Origin: Spirogloea muscicola
Lineage: Eukaryota; Streptophyta; Zygnematophyceae; Spirogloeales; Spirogloeaceae
Reading direction: 5' to 3'
Length of the DNA: 38,665 nucleotides
NCBI GenBank assembly: GCA_009602725.1
Contig: WELB01000203.1
Location: forward strand, 170,197 to 208,861
Made by a program: the position numbers and the translations under genes. The notes beneath the pieces are model-generated. The model saw only the letters and a program-made list of their open reading frames with translations, had not been told where the DNA came from and ran no database searches. Of the stretch, positions 27,421-38,585 are shown piece by piece. Position 1 is the stretch's first letter. Each line of letters begins with the position of its first letter.

Positions 27421-29659
27421 ATGAGGCGAGACGAGCGGGACGACGAGGCCGCGCCTGCGATGGCGGCAGAGCCCTCAGAGGCAGCGGCGGCGGCGACGGA
27501 CCTGGAGGATGCGGCGCCGCCCGGCGGCAGCGTGCTGGACGGCCTCGGGGGGCAGCTGACGGCCATCATAGCGCCGGTGTCACTGTGCATGGTGCTAGTC
27601 GTGGCGCTGGTCTGCGTGCTCCTGCCCGGAGGCACGCCCGAGGCGGGGCCCGCCATCGCCACGCTGGTGTACCAGGAGCGCGCGTCGGACCCGCCGGGGG
27701 CCAAGCTCGTGGGCGCGCTCCTCAACGCGCTCGTCTTCGTGGGCGCCATTGCCGTCGTCACCTTTGCGCTCGTTGGCCTCTTCTACCTCCGCTGCACGCG
27801 CCTTATCTGGGCCTACATGGCCTTCTCCGGCTTCACCATCCTCGCCTGGATGGGCGGCTCCGTCGCCGTGCAGCTCGTCCAGGCGCTGTCGCTGCCCGTC
27901 GACGCCATTACCTTCGCCATCCTGCTCTACAACTTTGCCGTCGTCGGCGTCCTCGCCGTCTTCTCCCCCGTGCTGCCGCTGCTCCTCACGCAGGCGTACC
28001 TCGTCGCCATCGGAGCTGTCGTAGCCTTCTGGTTCACCCAGCTGCCCGAGTGGACCACCTGGCTCCTCCTTGCCGCCATGGCCGTCTATGACCTCGTCGC
28101 CGTTCTCGTCCCAGGTACTCCGCCTACAAATAGTTCCCACCTTTATTGATAGGCATCAACAAGCACCATATGTGCTCCATAACGCGTACTGAGTCAAGTT
28201 GGGTTCAGAGTTCTGCCTGTTGTTGTGTTCAATTTAGGCTTTCGGGCTTAGGCCTTCTCGCTGAGGGTCAGGGTGTGAGGCAAATCGTATGTGAAGCAGC
28301 CTGTTGCCTCTTAAGTTCCTAGCCCCAGCAGCAATGGAATTGGTCTTAATTGCTCAAGTATCTTATCGTTGACACCCTTGGCCTGAACATACTATCAAAA
28401 TAGGAGGACCCCTGAAGATGCTGGTAGAGATGGCCATGGAGCGAAATGAGGACATTCCTGCTCTCGTCTACGAGGCGCGCTCTTCCGTCGTGCGGCGAGT
28501 TCCGCCTGCGGGCGAGTCCAGAGACCCCGAGCGCAGCGAGTCCTCCCCATCCCTGCACACAGGCCGTAGGGAGCGCATGCAGGCGGCCCGGGTGACTCTT
28601 CGTCCCACCAGAGAAGGTGGAGAGTTGGTCTTGAGAAGCAATGGTGACGTGCAGCATGAGGGTGAGCCGCTGGCTTTGGCAGGTTTGCAGGGTAAGGCGG
28701 AAGTTCCTAGTGAAGCTTCTAGCTCAACTCCGACCTATGAAGGTACTCTAACTGCAAGAGCACGAGTGGGTCTTGTCGCCTGCGAAATCTATTGCCATGC
28801 CGCAAAAAATTCGATGCATTTGTGAAAGCAGCCATTCTGTGGATTGGGGCTGAATAGCAAGCATGACTACTGCATGCACAGGCAGAGCCAGTGGAACAAG
28901 GACCGTGTCGTCGTCCTCGGTGCTTTCAAGCGACTTGAAGGGCACGCCAGCTGAGGAGGAGCTGCGGCCTCTCATACTTGAGCAGCTGCCGCCAACCGCA
29001 ACCACAACTGAGTCGACGATGGGCCCGGGGCGTGTGCACCCAATGGCGCCACCTGTTGCCTCAGGTGCTGACCTTGTTCAGCGGCGCATACCTGTGCTGG
29101 GGCCGGATCAGAGCGACGGTGATGGCGTGGGCGAATTTGAGCTCAGAGATGCCATCAAGGTATATGTCATAATTACCCGTGATATCAATAGCCTACCTTC
29201 TGCTGTGTCCGCTGGGCGTAGCTTGCGAATCAAGTGGTCACTGTCACTCTATCTCCTCACAATATTATGCTGCACACTGTAAAATCGTTAACGCTAAGTC
29301 AAATTTTGTCAGCAAGCCCAAATACACATCAAGTCCAAGCTTGTTGGTCTAGGCTACATGAGCAAGTCTGAGCCCAGCGCTTTGCCATATATGAGTGCAG
29401 CTGGGCCTGGGAGACTGACTTTATCTTCTACAGCGTGCTTGTCGGACGCGCGGCCATGTATGACCTCATGACCGTGTATGCATGCTACCTGGCCGTGGTT
29501 GCTGGCCTCGGTGTGACACTCATCCTCCTGGCGCTGCACAAGAAGGCACTGCCGGCACTGCCCATCTCTATTGCGCTTGGCATCACCTTCTACATCCTCA
29601 CTCGCCTCCTGGTTGAGCCATTCGCCGTCAGCCTTTCAAGCAATCTCCTTTTCCTATGA
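27421..29659 (+). CDS. PSN: presenilin (intramembrane aspartyl protease) with a 4-bp duplication at the GxGD motif
   Basis: Presenilin is the catalytic subunit of gamma-secretase-type complexes in endomembranes. Exons: 27421-28114, 28404-28742, 28882-29159 and 29401-29659; phases agree. Exon 1 carries six likely spans, including [34 protein letters not shown] and [19 protein letters not shown], with the first catalytic Asp in YD. Exon 2 begins [20 protein letters not shown], followed by the variable hydrophilic loop, which continues in exon 3. Exon 4 opens with LGLGD and further on has [17 protein letters not shown] and the [15 protein letters not shown] (PALP) motif. After GAC of LGLGD the sequence is GACTGACT (29413-29420) where one GACT would keep FIFYS in frame. 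This places TGA directly after the second catalytic Asp. Without the extra 4 bp the protein would be about 521 aa. It could be an assembly error, a null allele or a pseudogene. Confidence 0.9.
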
Positions 29660-30693
29660 TGTCTTGAGAGTTGCTGGTATCCTACCACCTATGTCAAAGC
29701 AAAGTCACATTGCAACCATGCTCAGCTGATTGAAGTACGGCCCTCAGCCATTGCCAATAGCTGCGATGGCTACACTGGGCAATACACATTGTGTGTGATG
29801 CGGAAGGCACACAGCCTTCAGCTGTCTCATTAGCAGGCAGGTGTGCTCTTGCAGCTCATCCAGCATATAACATGAATACATGATGAGTAGTTGTGTGGGA
29901 TGGGATTGAGCACAGACCACAGTCTGAGTTGAATCTGCTTCAAGGCTTCAGCAAATCAGACCCACGAGTTGTGATACCTGCTGTGTATGCTGCAGAGCCT
30001 CTCATCAACTTGCTGACCAGTGATGGTGGATACAGCATAGACCCAGGGATATAGTTACCATTGTAGGGAGGGCGAGGTTCAACCAGCAGCTGCTGCGTGA
30101 GTAGGCTGTGAATGAAGTAGATCAATGTCCATGCTGAGTCCACAACAAGAGACACCGCAAAGTTTAGCCGTAGTAAGGGTTCTTAAGCACCATATTCTCA
30201 GCTCCTGCAAGAAGGGTCAAGCTTTTGGGGTTGTCTGGGTTCTTTAGGATTCACCGACGGGGAGGAAGGGCTGGCATCTGCCACGAACAACACGCAAGGC
30301 AGCAGGACTTCTCTAGAACTGCTGAAGCCGCTTTTTCCTCAAAGCCCAGGGCAATTTTGACTCGCCACTGTTAGCGAGCCGCCCCACAAGGCCCAGCAAG
30401 GTGCCTCTCATCGAACTCAGCTGACCCTGCCATTCACGAGGCCCAAACTTTGCTCTACGTTTTCCAACTATATTCGACAACTTTGGACCTTGTCCATCCT
30501 TCTGTGGGCTGGGAAGTGAGCTCTTCCAAAGGGGGCGGGATCTGGCTATAGACAGGGGTACAGTTACCCGGAGACTAGTTTCTCTGACCTGCGCTGCTCG
30601 ACAGGGAATGTTGAGCACCAAGTAGCCACTTGAGTCGCAGTGAGCTTCAGCACCTTCTGCCCTTCGAAACCTGTCCATTCTCTTTCTCGACTC
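29660..30693. other. 3' flank of presenilin, no gene recognised
   Basis: A minus-strand frame at 29940-30155 has Pro/Tyr-containing sequence (EPRPPYNGNYIPGSMLYPP) but no partner exons or recognisable family. A LINE-like phrase (GTCCATCCTTCTGTGGGCTG) is at about 30490-30510. Confidence 0.35.
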
Positions 30694-30888
30694 TGCCTGA
30701 ACAATGTATTGGCTTGAATTGGCCTCCCTTTCAATTCATGCGCCCCGCGCGCCTTCTCTCTCTTTCTCTGGGCTGGCCACTCACAGCCATCGCCATCTTC
30801 TGAAAGAGTCTTTGTAGTGCTGAGAGAAGGCGCGCGGGGCGCATGAAATTAAAAGGAGGCCAACTCAAGCCGACACATTGTTCAGGCT
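30694..30888. repeat. inverted repeat, about 67-bp arms and 61-bp spacer
   Basis: The left arm 30694-30760 (starting GCCTGAACAATGTATTGGCT) is matched by its diverged complement at 30822-30888. The spacer includes GGGCTGGCCACTCACAGCC, another LINE-type hairpin. A third copy of the arm (right-arm orientation) is at about 37935-38002, next to a LINE remnant, so the arm is probably LINE-derived. Confidence 0.7.
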
Positions 30889-30894
30889 GAGAGA

Positions 30895-30965
30895 AAGCGC
30901 GGCCAGATTGACTGGTGGCTGGGAAAGGCCAGCCCAAAAGAATGGACAAGGTCTGAGGGAGGTTG
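30895..30965 (-). mobile_element. 71-bp LINE-C 3' tail with 11-bp target duplication
   Basis: It is flanked by AGGCTGAGAGA at 30884-30894 and 30966-30976. The minus strand reads CCTTGTCCATTCTTTTGGGC, the hairpin and CCAGTCAATCTGGCCGCGCT. Confidence 0.8.
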
Positions 30966-31382
30966 AGGCTGAGAGAGGTCAGCCCCGCCCCAGAGATAAC
31001 CGTGTCGAAAAGAAGAAAGGCAACTATCCTTGTGGACGCCGGGCACGAAGCCCGAGGGCACGGCAGCCGCCGGATGCCCATCGGACGGCACACAGCGACG
31101 CGGCACCGGCCCCACGTGGTGCTTGACCATCTCGCACGGCCGAGCGTTCCCCTCAGGGCCTGTTTACACTGGGTCACCGGGTCGCGTCGACGGGTACGTG
31201 CCGCGCGGTGTATGGACCGGCCGGCTTTACAGTCTTGCGGGCCGGGTCATGGTCACTCGCCACGGAGGCGCCACATCGGACGCTGACGAGGACTCATTTC
31301 GGGCTGCGTTAAGGAGAAAACGCGCGCGTTTGCCACGAGGGCGGCCGGAACTGTGCCCTCCTCCCGAGGAGGGCCCAGTTTT

Positions 31383-31586
31383 GAAGAAGAAAGTGCTCGC
31401 CCATTGAGAATAGGGGCTGGAACAACCAGCCCGAAAAAGAATGAACAGAGTACGAGAAGGGGGCCAGGGGAAGCGCTAAGTAACAGAAACAAAGCTGCTA
31501 CGAGACACTCAGTAACCCCTGCTAAGCAGCCGCAGATCAGAGATGCTGGGCTCCTGGAAGTGGGTCCCCTGGCCAGAGCCAGAGGA
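31383..31586 (-). mobile_element. LINE-B 3' end inside the Harbinger element
   Basis: Nearly identical to the copy at 21706-21910 in both the 3' UTR and the last codons. Only the 5' truncation point differs, which suggests two recent independent insertions. Confidence 0.75.
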
Positions 31587-31589
31587 CAA

Positions 31590-31650
31590 TAATGTAACGA
31601 CCTTTATGTTCTGACCCGTGGTCACTCATCTTGACAGCAGGTGACGAAGC
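31590..31650 (+). mobile_element. short LINE-A 3' fragment
   Basis: The plus strand reads NDLYVLTRGH, followed by GACAGCAGGTGACG, resembling the LINE-A stop-codon region and the start of its 3' UTR. The hairpin is missing. Confidence 0.5.
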
Positions 31651-31704
31651 AGGACCACTTGGTGCCGTAGCGAGACGAACATCGTCCAGAATGGGGCGAT
31701 GGCT

Positions 31705-31937
31705 GTGAAAGAGGAGAAAGGGCTCGCCCATTGAGGATAGGGGCTGGACAAGCCAGCCCAAAAAAGAATGAACAAAGAACGAGAAGGGGGCCAGAGGAAG
31801 CCAGAGGAAGCGCTAAGAAACCCAAGCACACAAAGAAAGAAAGCAGCTACAAATTACTCAGTAACCCCTGCTAAGCAGCCGCAAATCAGAGAGGCTAGGG
31901 TCCTGGAAGTGGGTCCCCTGGAAGTGGGTCCCCTGGA
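31705..31937 (-). mobile_element. diverged LINE-B 3' end inside the Harbinger element
   Basis: The minus strand has the LINE-B 3' UTR with hairpin GGGCTGGCTTGTCCAGCCC and internal small duplications (GGAAGCCAGA twice; GGAAGTGGGTCCCCT twice). It sits where the C-terminal part of the transposase would be expected. Confidence 0.65.
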
Positions 31938-33317
31938 CCCCCCCCGTCCACCCCCCCCTTGGACCCCAAGGACGCTGCCCGGCCTGCCCGAATTGAGACA
32001 GCTGGCACCCCCTTCCCTCCAAAATACACAGATTTTCTAATAGAAGGTTCCCCGACCCTGCTCCCCTCCCGCCCCCCTCCGGCAGCTCTGGCCTGCAGCG
32101 CTGTCATAGCGCCATCGCGATCGCCAAGGCCGCGCAGTCCCAGGGCAACTGCAGCTGGTGGTCGCCATGGCAGCAGCTGACATACCGCCTGTAGTCTGCA
32201 ACAACGGCAACATTGCGGAGGATAGGCTGCATCCCCGAGCAGACAGTAGTCTCCAAGTCTCCCGCACCGCTGGCCGACCCTGCTCTGGTTGAAAGTCGTG
32301 CAGTCGTGTACGCTGCCGCACCGGCCGACGTCGAAGGCCCAGATCTTCCGGTTCGCGTCAGCGACCACCTGCAGGACCACAGAGTGGTGGTTCTTTCTAT
32401 TATAGTACTTGGGACGATCACTTGGAGCTATGATGGGGATGTGCGAGCCGTCGACTGCGCCGACGACGTACGGGATGCCTGCCAGCTCCTCAAATCTGGC
32501 GGCCATGCCGAGCATCTCCCTGTGCGTCGGCCAGTTGACCTGCTCCAGCAGCAGGTTGTCTTTGATGGCCTCCAGCACCTCCCTAATGATAATGCTCGCC
32601 GTGCACTCCGCTATCCCGAAAAAGATCGGATGTGGCCCTAATGTAGCTTCCGGTTGCCAGGCGGTGCAGCGTGATCGCAACCATCGCTTCCACCGGCACA
32701 GCTGCTCTGAAATCCGTGTCCCGCTTCTCGATCGTGCCGCCGAGAGCCCGGACCAACTTGTCATAGACTCTGCGCGACACTCTCACGCTCTTCCAGAAGT
32801 CCTGCTCGGTGAAGTCGACCTGCAGCTGCCGGAGCCAGCCGGTCGTCTGGGTGGAGTTCCACAGGAGGCGCGGTGCTCTCTCCTTCTTCCCCTGCAGCAT
32901 CATCAAGGCCACGGCACCCTTGAAGTCGAACTGCGGCAGCAGTTCGCCTCCGCCTCCGCCTGAGCCTCCACCTCCGCCTCCACCTCCGCCTCCACCTCCG
33001 CCTCCGCCTCCGTCTCCGCCTCCACCTTCGCCGGGCACAGCTGCCAGCGGTCCAGGACGGCTATCGTGATGCAGCAGATCCGCCTCCGCTCGGGGCCCAT
33101 GCCTGCAGGCGTGGTCGGCAACGGGAGGGGAGAGCGTGCGCCTGCGGGGGCGCTCGACCAGGCGGCGGGAGGCGGCACTGCTGCCGGGGTTTGAAGCTGC
33201 TGCCCTAGCGCGCCGGGCAGCCGTCCGACCTGGCGGGGCTTGGGAGGTGATACCGCACGTGCAGGTGGCCTCGGCCTCCGTGGCGGTGACCAAACCCTTT
33301 GATCCCGCGGTCAGCAC
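31938..33317 (-). pseudogene. broken PIF/Harbinger transposase (DDE_Tnp_4 / HARBI1-like)
   Basis: Harbinger transposases cut and paste DNA with a DDE catalytic triad. An upstream frame holds a poly-Gly stretch, then DFWKSVRVSRRVYDKLVRAL and AITLHRLATGSYIRATSDLF. The catalytic part in the next frame begins FGIAECTASIIIREVLEAI and has YVVGAVDGSHIPII (first Asp), YYNRKNHHSVVLQVVAD, FDVGRCGSVHDCTTF (second Asp) and YCLLGDAAYP. The frames are offset by one extra base in an A5/T5 run at 32619-32623. After DAAYP the normal region with the third acidic residue is not recognisable; repeats and LINE insertions follow. Both breaks mean this copy cannot encode a working enzyme. Confidence 0.85.
32945..33035. 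repeat. CCTCCG/CCTCCA short tandem repeat
   Basis: About 15 units alternating CCTCCG and CCTCCA, within the 5' part of the transposase frame, where one minus-strand frame reads it as poly-Gly. Confidence 0.8.
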
Positions 33318-33399
33318 GTGCGTGACCGCGCGACCCAGTGTAAATAGGCCCTCATTGTCAATGGCTTAAGCGACCCTGCCGCTGCCCTCGAGCATATGC

Positions 33400-34549
<1,150 letters not shown>

Positions 34550-34690
34550 TCTTTGTATACGAGTGTAGCTGCTTTGTTTCTTCTTGTGCTTGTTCTTCTT
34601 AGCGCTTCCCCTGGCCCCCTTCACGTACTTTGTTCATTCTTTTTTGGGCTGGCTTTTCCAGCCCATATCCTCAATGGGCGAGCCCTTGCT
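34550..34690 (+). mobile_element. LINE-B 3' UTR copy
   Basis: GTAGCTGCTTTGTTTCTTCT, CTTAGCGCTTCCCCTGGCCC, GTTCATTCTTTTTTGGGCTG, the CCAGCCC hairpin and CAATGGGCGAGCCC on the plus strand. It is truncated just 5' of the stop-codon region. Confidence 0.7.
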
Positions 34691-35269
34691 TCCATCTTCG
34701 CTGCCGCAACCCCGGCGTACGACCTCTGCGGCTCTATTCCCTTTAATCGCCAGGCTCTGCACCGTTGGCCAGTTACTCAGCGAGCTCCCTGCCCGCCATT
34801 GCTTGCCCTTGCGTCGCCCCGCTGGAGCTCACAGCCGTCCTCTGCTCGTTCGCCACCTCTCACGCCATTGCAGCAGGTGTTCTCTCCGAGGGCTTGCACC
34901 ATTGATCTTTGCTTTAGCATAGTCGGCTCTGAGGTCCCCAGTCTGCAGTGCGTCTGGCGGCATGCCATTGGAGTTTTGTAGTCACGAATCACTCCCGTGT
35001 CAGCTTCAGCGTACACGCCAGTCAGGTTGAATAGTCTGGGTATGCGAAGCTGATGGGCTGATGGCCACGGCCTGATGCTGCACATCACATTGTAGGGATG
35101 TTATCGTCTGCACATCTTTGTCACTGTTGCTTACCAAAGGCTCCACTCATCGTTTTGAATTGTAACTGTAATGAATGTAGGGGCTGCGCATTCACAACCA
35201 CGTCGGTTGCTGGGAGAAGATATAAGCAGAGACTGCAAGCCAAGCTTTCTCTACAGCAGAGCTTCGGGA
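34691..35269. other. no gene recognised
   Basis: Between a LINE-B tail and a weak ORF. It could hold upstream exons of that ORF, but none is convincing. Confidence 0.35.
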
Positions 35270-35619
35270 TGACAGCATGGCATTTGTGGAACACTACTAC
35301 TACACCACTGAAGATACCTCCAATAGCAGTAGTTGCTCTGGTTGCACGGCCAGAATCATCACTTGGGTTTTTGTGGCAGTTGGTTGTCTTGCTGCAATTA
35401 TCAAAATTCATTTTCCTACGGAGATGTGCGCTAAGAAGGGCCAGGGAGAAGGACGCACAAGTTGCTGCTGTATTGGCTGCTCAGAACCCAGACATGTTCC
35501 CAAAGGCACCAGTTACATATCCTCCAGCAGCAGGATATCCAGTTCCTCCTCAGCCTGCTTACGGCCCCACTTATCCACCTAAGTACGGGTTAACCATGAC
35601 AGATGCATCATCCAGTTGA
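35270..35619 (+). CDS. hypothetical exon: hydrophobic segment plus Pro/Tyr-rich tail
   Basis: A plus-strand frame ending at 35619 reads a hydrophobic region (VVALVA, LGFLWQLVVLLQLSKFIFL), then LRRAREKDAQVAAVLAAQNP, then a Pro/Tyr-rich tail (TYPPAAGYPVPPQPAYGPTY). The tail looks like real protein, as in PY-rich membrane-associated proteins. Another frame over the same bases also looks plausible (FVEHYYYTTEDTSNSSSC, then a TM-like stretch at about 35350-35420), so a hidden intron or frame change is possible. No family is recognised and the 5' end is unknown. Confidence 0.35.
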
Positions 35620-37804
35620 CTACGCTGCTAATTTTCCACCCTCAGGAGCACCCCCAAGCTAGACCCCACAGCTGTCAGCTTCCTGAGGCAGGCCTTTTCA
35701 AGGCACCTGACACAAGAGAGGCAAAGGTATATATTCAAGCAAAATAATGGTTGCTGGTATATGAGCTTGCTAATTGATTTAAGACGGATCAACGCATGGA
35801 TACGGTTTAGCAGTTCACAAGACTACGTAAATAAGCAGCGAAGAGACACTTGCTTTGAATGGTCATGTCAACGCCCTCATTGAATTTGACCAGCTTCAGA
35901 CATGGTCACTTTGCAGAAAAGGCTTGGAAACCCTTTCACAACATGCTCCTTGCATTATCTCAACCCTTATCTTCACTGTTGTGGGCCAACTCACGGTCGA
36001 TGGGCATTGACAGGCTTACATTCAGAGATGTGGGCCATTGGCTATCTACTTCGCCAAAAACCTCAAGGCACGAGTGTTGTGTGCATCAAGGGGCCTTGCT
36101 TGCAGCTTAGTTGCTTGCAGTTTCTTGTCAAGCCTGCCTGCACTCTGCAGCAGTGATACTGGGCTACATTGTCACGCATGCAGAGGATGATGACGAGCCA
36201 CGTGTATGGCATCTGTTGTTCTAGGCCATAAGCTCGAAGCCCGTCCTGCTTAAACAATCAATCTTCTAACCAATGTTTGGTTAGCGAAAGGGCTGTACTT
36301 TAAATTACACATTGTCAATCAGAGGCGCCCAAGGGCCATACTGTGCAGGAAGAGTGCTTCGACTAGGATTCCTATGCAAAGCCAGTAGGGATGGCGCATG
36401 CGCCTACAATGGGTTGAGAGAAGTGAGCTAGAAGCCTCAACTAGGGTTTCAGGCGCGAGCCTTCACTTGTTCCCCAACTCCGACTACAAACAGCCCAAGC
36501 CTCTGACAGTCTTGCACTTACTCTGAAGACTGATAAGCCCCTCCCCAACTGCCTGACAGGGTGTTGGCCGCCAATCCCAGCTGCGTCCTTCTAGAAACAG
36601 AAGCGCGTATAAGGCAGCCCTGCTCTCGTGAAGTCCTGCTGCCCGACAGGAAATGTTCGTCAGTAGCTACACTGTGGCAATACATAAGCAACGGCATTGT
36701 TAAGCTCCTCCACAGAAGTCATATTCGCGTCCAGACCCAGCCAAGTCCCTTCACCGAGACCAAGGCGACCAGGGCTTGCTTATACCTACTTCTCGAAGTA
36801 CAACCGTGCGCTAATCTCAGTGACAGAACAATCGCGAAGACGCGGCCTTTAATAAAGCCCGTGCACGGCCAACGCATGTCTTAGCGGCTCACTTCAGAGG
36901 GCTTAGCGCTGCGAGGGTCCAACAGTTGGACGCTTGGACCCGAGGCACAATGATGTAGAAAGCAATTTGACTTAGAAAGACTTTGCAACGGGAGTGGAAT
37001 TCCAGATGCAGAGCACGCGGGCGGAGGCCCTCACTCCCTAGGTGAGTGGCGGCCCCGCTTAAAAGCCCAGACTTTGGTTGCATTGACAGCTGCGAGGCGA
37101 CGGCGAGGCAGTTATTTTGCCGCTAGCCAGGCCCCCTTTCAAGCGAGGTTACAAGGACAAAGCTCCTCCTTCCAGCAACAGCGGTCTCCTTACAGTTTCG
37201 TAAAAGTTTGTCTGGGGTCATGCAGCAACGGCAGCAAGGAATCTTGGTGCAACGCAAGCTCATCTTAACAAGCCACGTCAAAGTTGCAGAAGGCGAATGC
37301 TAAGCTTGGAGGCGAAGGCATGGCAAAGCAAAGAGTGGCCAATGTGTCCCCAGGTGTGCTCCTGTCGCGCCTGGCCGTGGCGTCTAACGGTGGCCCAGAT
37401 GCAGTCTGCAAACATGAGTCATGGAAGGGGCTTGTTGCAGCACATAGAGGCTTGTACAGGTGCCCAAGGGCACACCAAGGGTACAAATCGCGATAGGCCA
37501 GAGATGCGATGGAGGGACACTGCCAATCAGACGCCCCACATTGCTTCTCCATTTCTAGCAACTGGATTACACTAAGACGATCCGACCACCTTAGTAGACG
37601 TACGCGAGATGAGCCTTTTCCTTCAGCTACACAGAATGACGAACAGGCAGCCGAGCCCGCGACTGGGCGGCGTTTACTTCAATGCCTCTGTGTTTTGTGT
37701 ACAAAGTAATGGGCTGTGGCTGCTGAGAAGCCAGCCCAGAAACATGCAAGGTCTGAATGGGCCGAAAAGCGCTGAAACACATGAGCAAGCAAGTACCATG
37801 GAGG
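35620..37804. other. about 2.2 kb with no gene recognised
   Basis: Short frames only, none resembling a known protein, with mixed GC content. Near 37705-37735 GGGCTGTGGCTGCTGAGAAG and CCAGCCC look like the edge of a diverged LINE tail whose coding remnant follows. Confidence 0.4.
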
Positions 37805-38002
37805 ATGATCACTTAGTAACCTCTACTTGGCAGCCGCAAGTCAGGAAGACTAGCCGCCGGAAAGTAGTCCCCCTTGACGAAACCCAGAGGCTACAGCTAG
37901 AGCACGGCCAGCACGCAGGTGCAAGGCGTGGGGCGAGAGAAGGCGCGCAGTGCACATGAAATTGAAGCGAGGCCAATTCAGGCCAATACATTGTTTAGGC
38001 AG
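37805..38002 (-). mobile_element. diverged LINE C-terminal fragment
   Basis: The minus strand encodes LRAGRALAVASGFRQGG, then DLRLPSRGY and TAA, parallel to LINE-B/C ends. Just 5' of it lies GCGCGCCTTCTCTC and the arm sequence also found in the 30694-30888 inverted repeat. Confidence 0.6.
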
Positions 38003-38070
38003 AAAATGCAAAAAGTGCAAAGAATGCAGCGCAAAAGAATCTGGCTACATGAAATGACGCCCTATACTAG

Positions 38071-38415
38071 GAGGGCCAGAGGTGCCACAGAGCGTGGGGA
38101 GCCGTGCTGACGGGGGCCATGTCGACTCGACCTGTACCGCTTGTGGAGCTGCTAGAGGCGGGGAAGGAAGCAGCAATGGCAGGGGGGAGGGCGGGTGAAG
38201 GAAAGGAGGGCCAGAGGTGCCACAACGTGGGGGGAACCGTGCTGACGGGAGCCATGTCGACTCGATCTGTACCGCTTGTGGAGCTGCTAGAGGAGGTTGA
38301 GGAAGCAGCAATGGCAGGAGGGAGGGCGGGTGGAGGGAAGGAGGGCTGGAGGTGCCACAGACCGGGAGGAGCCGTGCTGACGGGGCCATGACGACTCGAC
38401 CGTACCGCTTGTGGG
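38071..38415. repeat. minisatellite, 135-bp unit, about 2.5 copies
   Basis: Units start at 38071 (GAGGGCCAGAGGTGCCACAG), 38206 and 38341, exactly 135 bp apart. The third stops near 38415. Units differ by a few substitutions and small indels. The 135-bp period is a multiple of 3, so several frames stay open, but the encoded sequence looks non-natural. Confidence 0.9.
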
Positions 38416-38421
38416 CGACGT

Positions 38422-38585
38422 CTTTCCGCCGGCTAGCTACTCAGACTTGCATCTCCTGACTAGAGGTTACTGAGCGTTCCCTGGCTGATGTCTTAGTCCT
38501 ACTCCTTCGTACTCCGGCTCCTTCAGACCTTGTCCATTCCTTTGGGCTAGCCTTTCCCAGCCACCAGTCAATCTGGCCGCGCTTT
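38422..38585 (+). mobile_element. LINE-C 3' end, first of a tandem pair
   Basis: Encodes DVFPPASYSDLHLLTRGY-stop, then GCGTTCCCTGGCTGATGTC, CCTTGTCCATTCCTTTGGGC, the CCAGCC hairpin and CCAGTCAATCTGGCCGCGCT. It is closely related to the minus copy at 26157-26470. Confidence 0.75.

Larger units (their letters stand above)
31156..33351 (-). mobile_element. PIF/Harbinger DNA transposon with TIRs and TCA target duplication
   Basis: The left end GGGCCTGTTTACACTGGGTC (31156) matches the complement of the right end (33332-33351) at 19 of 20 positions. TCA follows the right end (33352-33354) and precedes the left (31153-31155), the 3-bp duplication size of Harbinger elements. Inside is a broken transposase on the minus strand. 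The left third is occupied by LINE-B and LINE-A tails (31383-31937), so the element is dead and was used as a landing site. Confidence 0.85.

Noticed and set aside
31353-31592. Frames over dispersed repeats (for example 31353-31592, 26474-26782, 21530-22012)
   Set aside because: They are accidental frames through LINE-B 3' UTR copies. Their similarity to each other only reflects the repeat.
38045-38391. Frames across the 135-bp minisatellite on both strands
   Set aside because: Open because the repeat period is a multiple of three. Composition is not protein-like and there is no start context.
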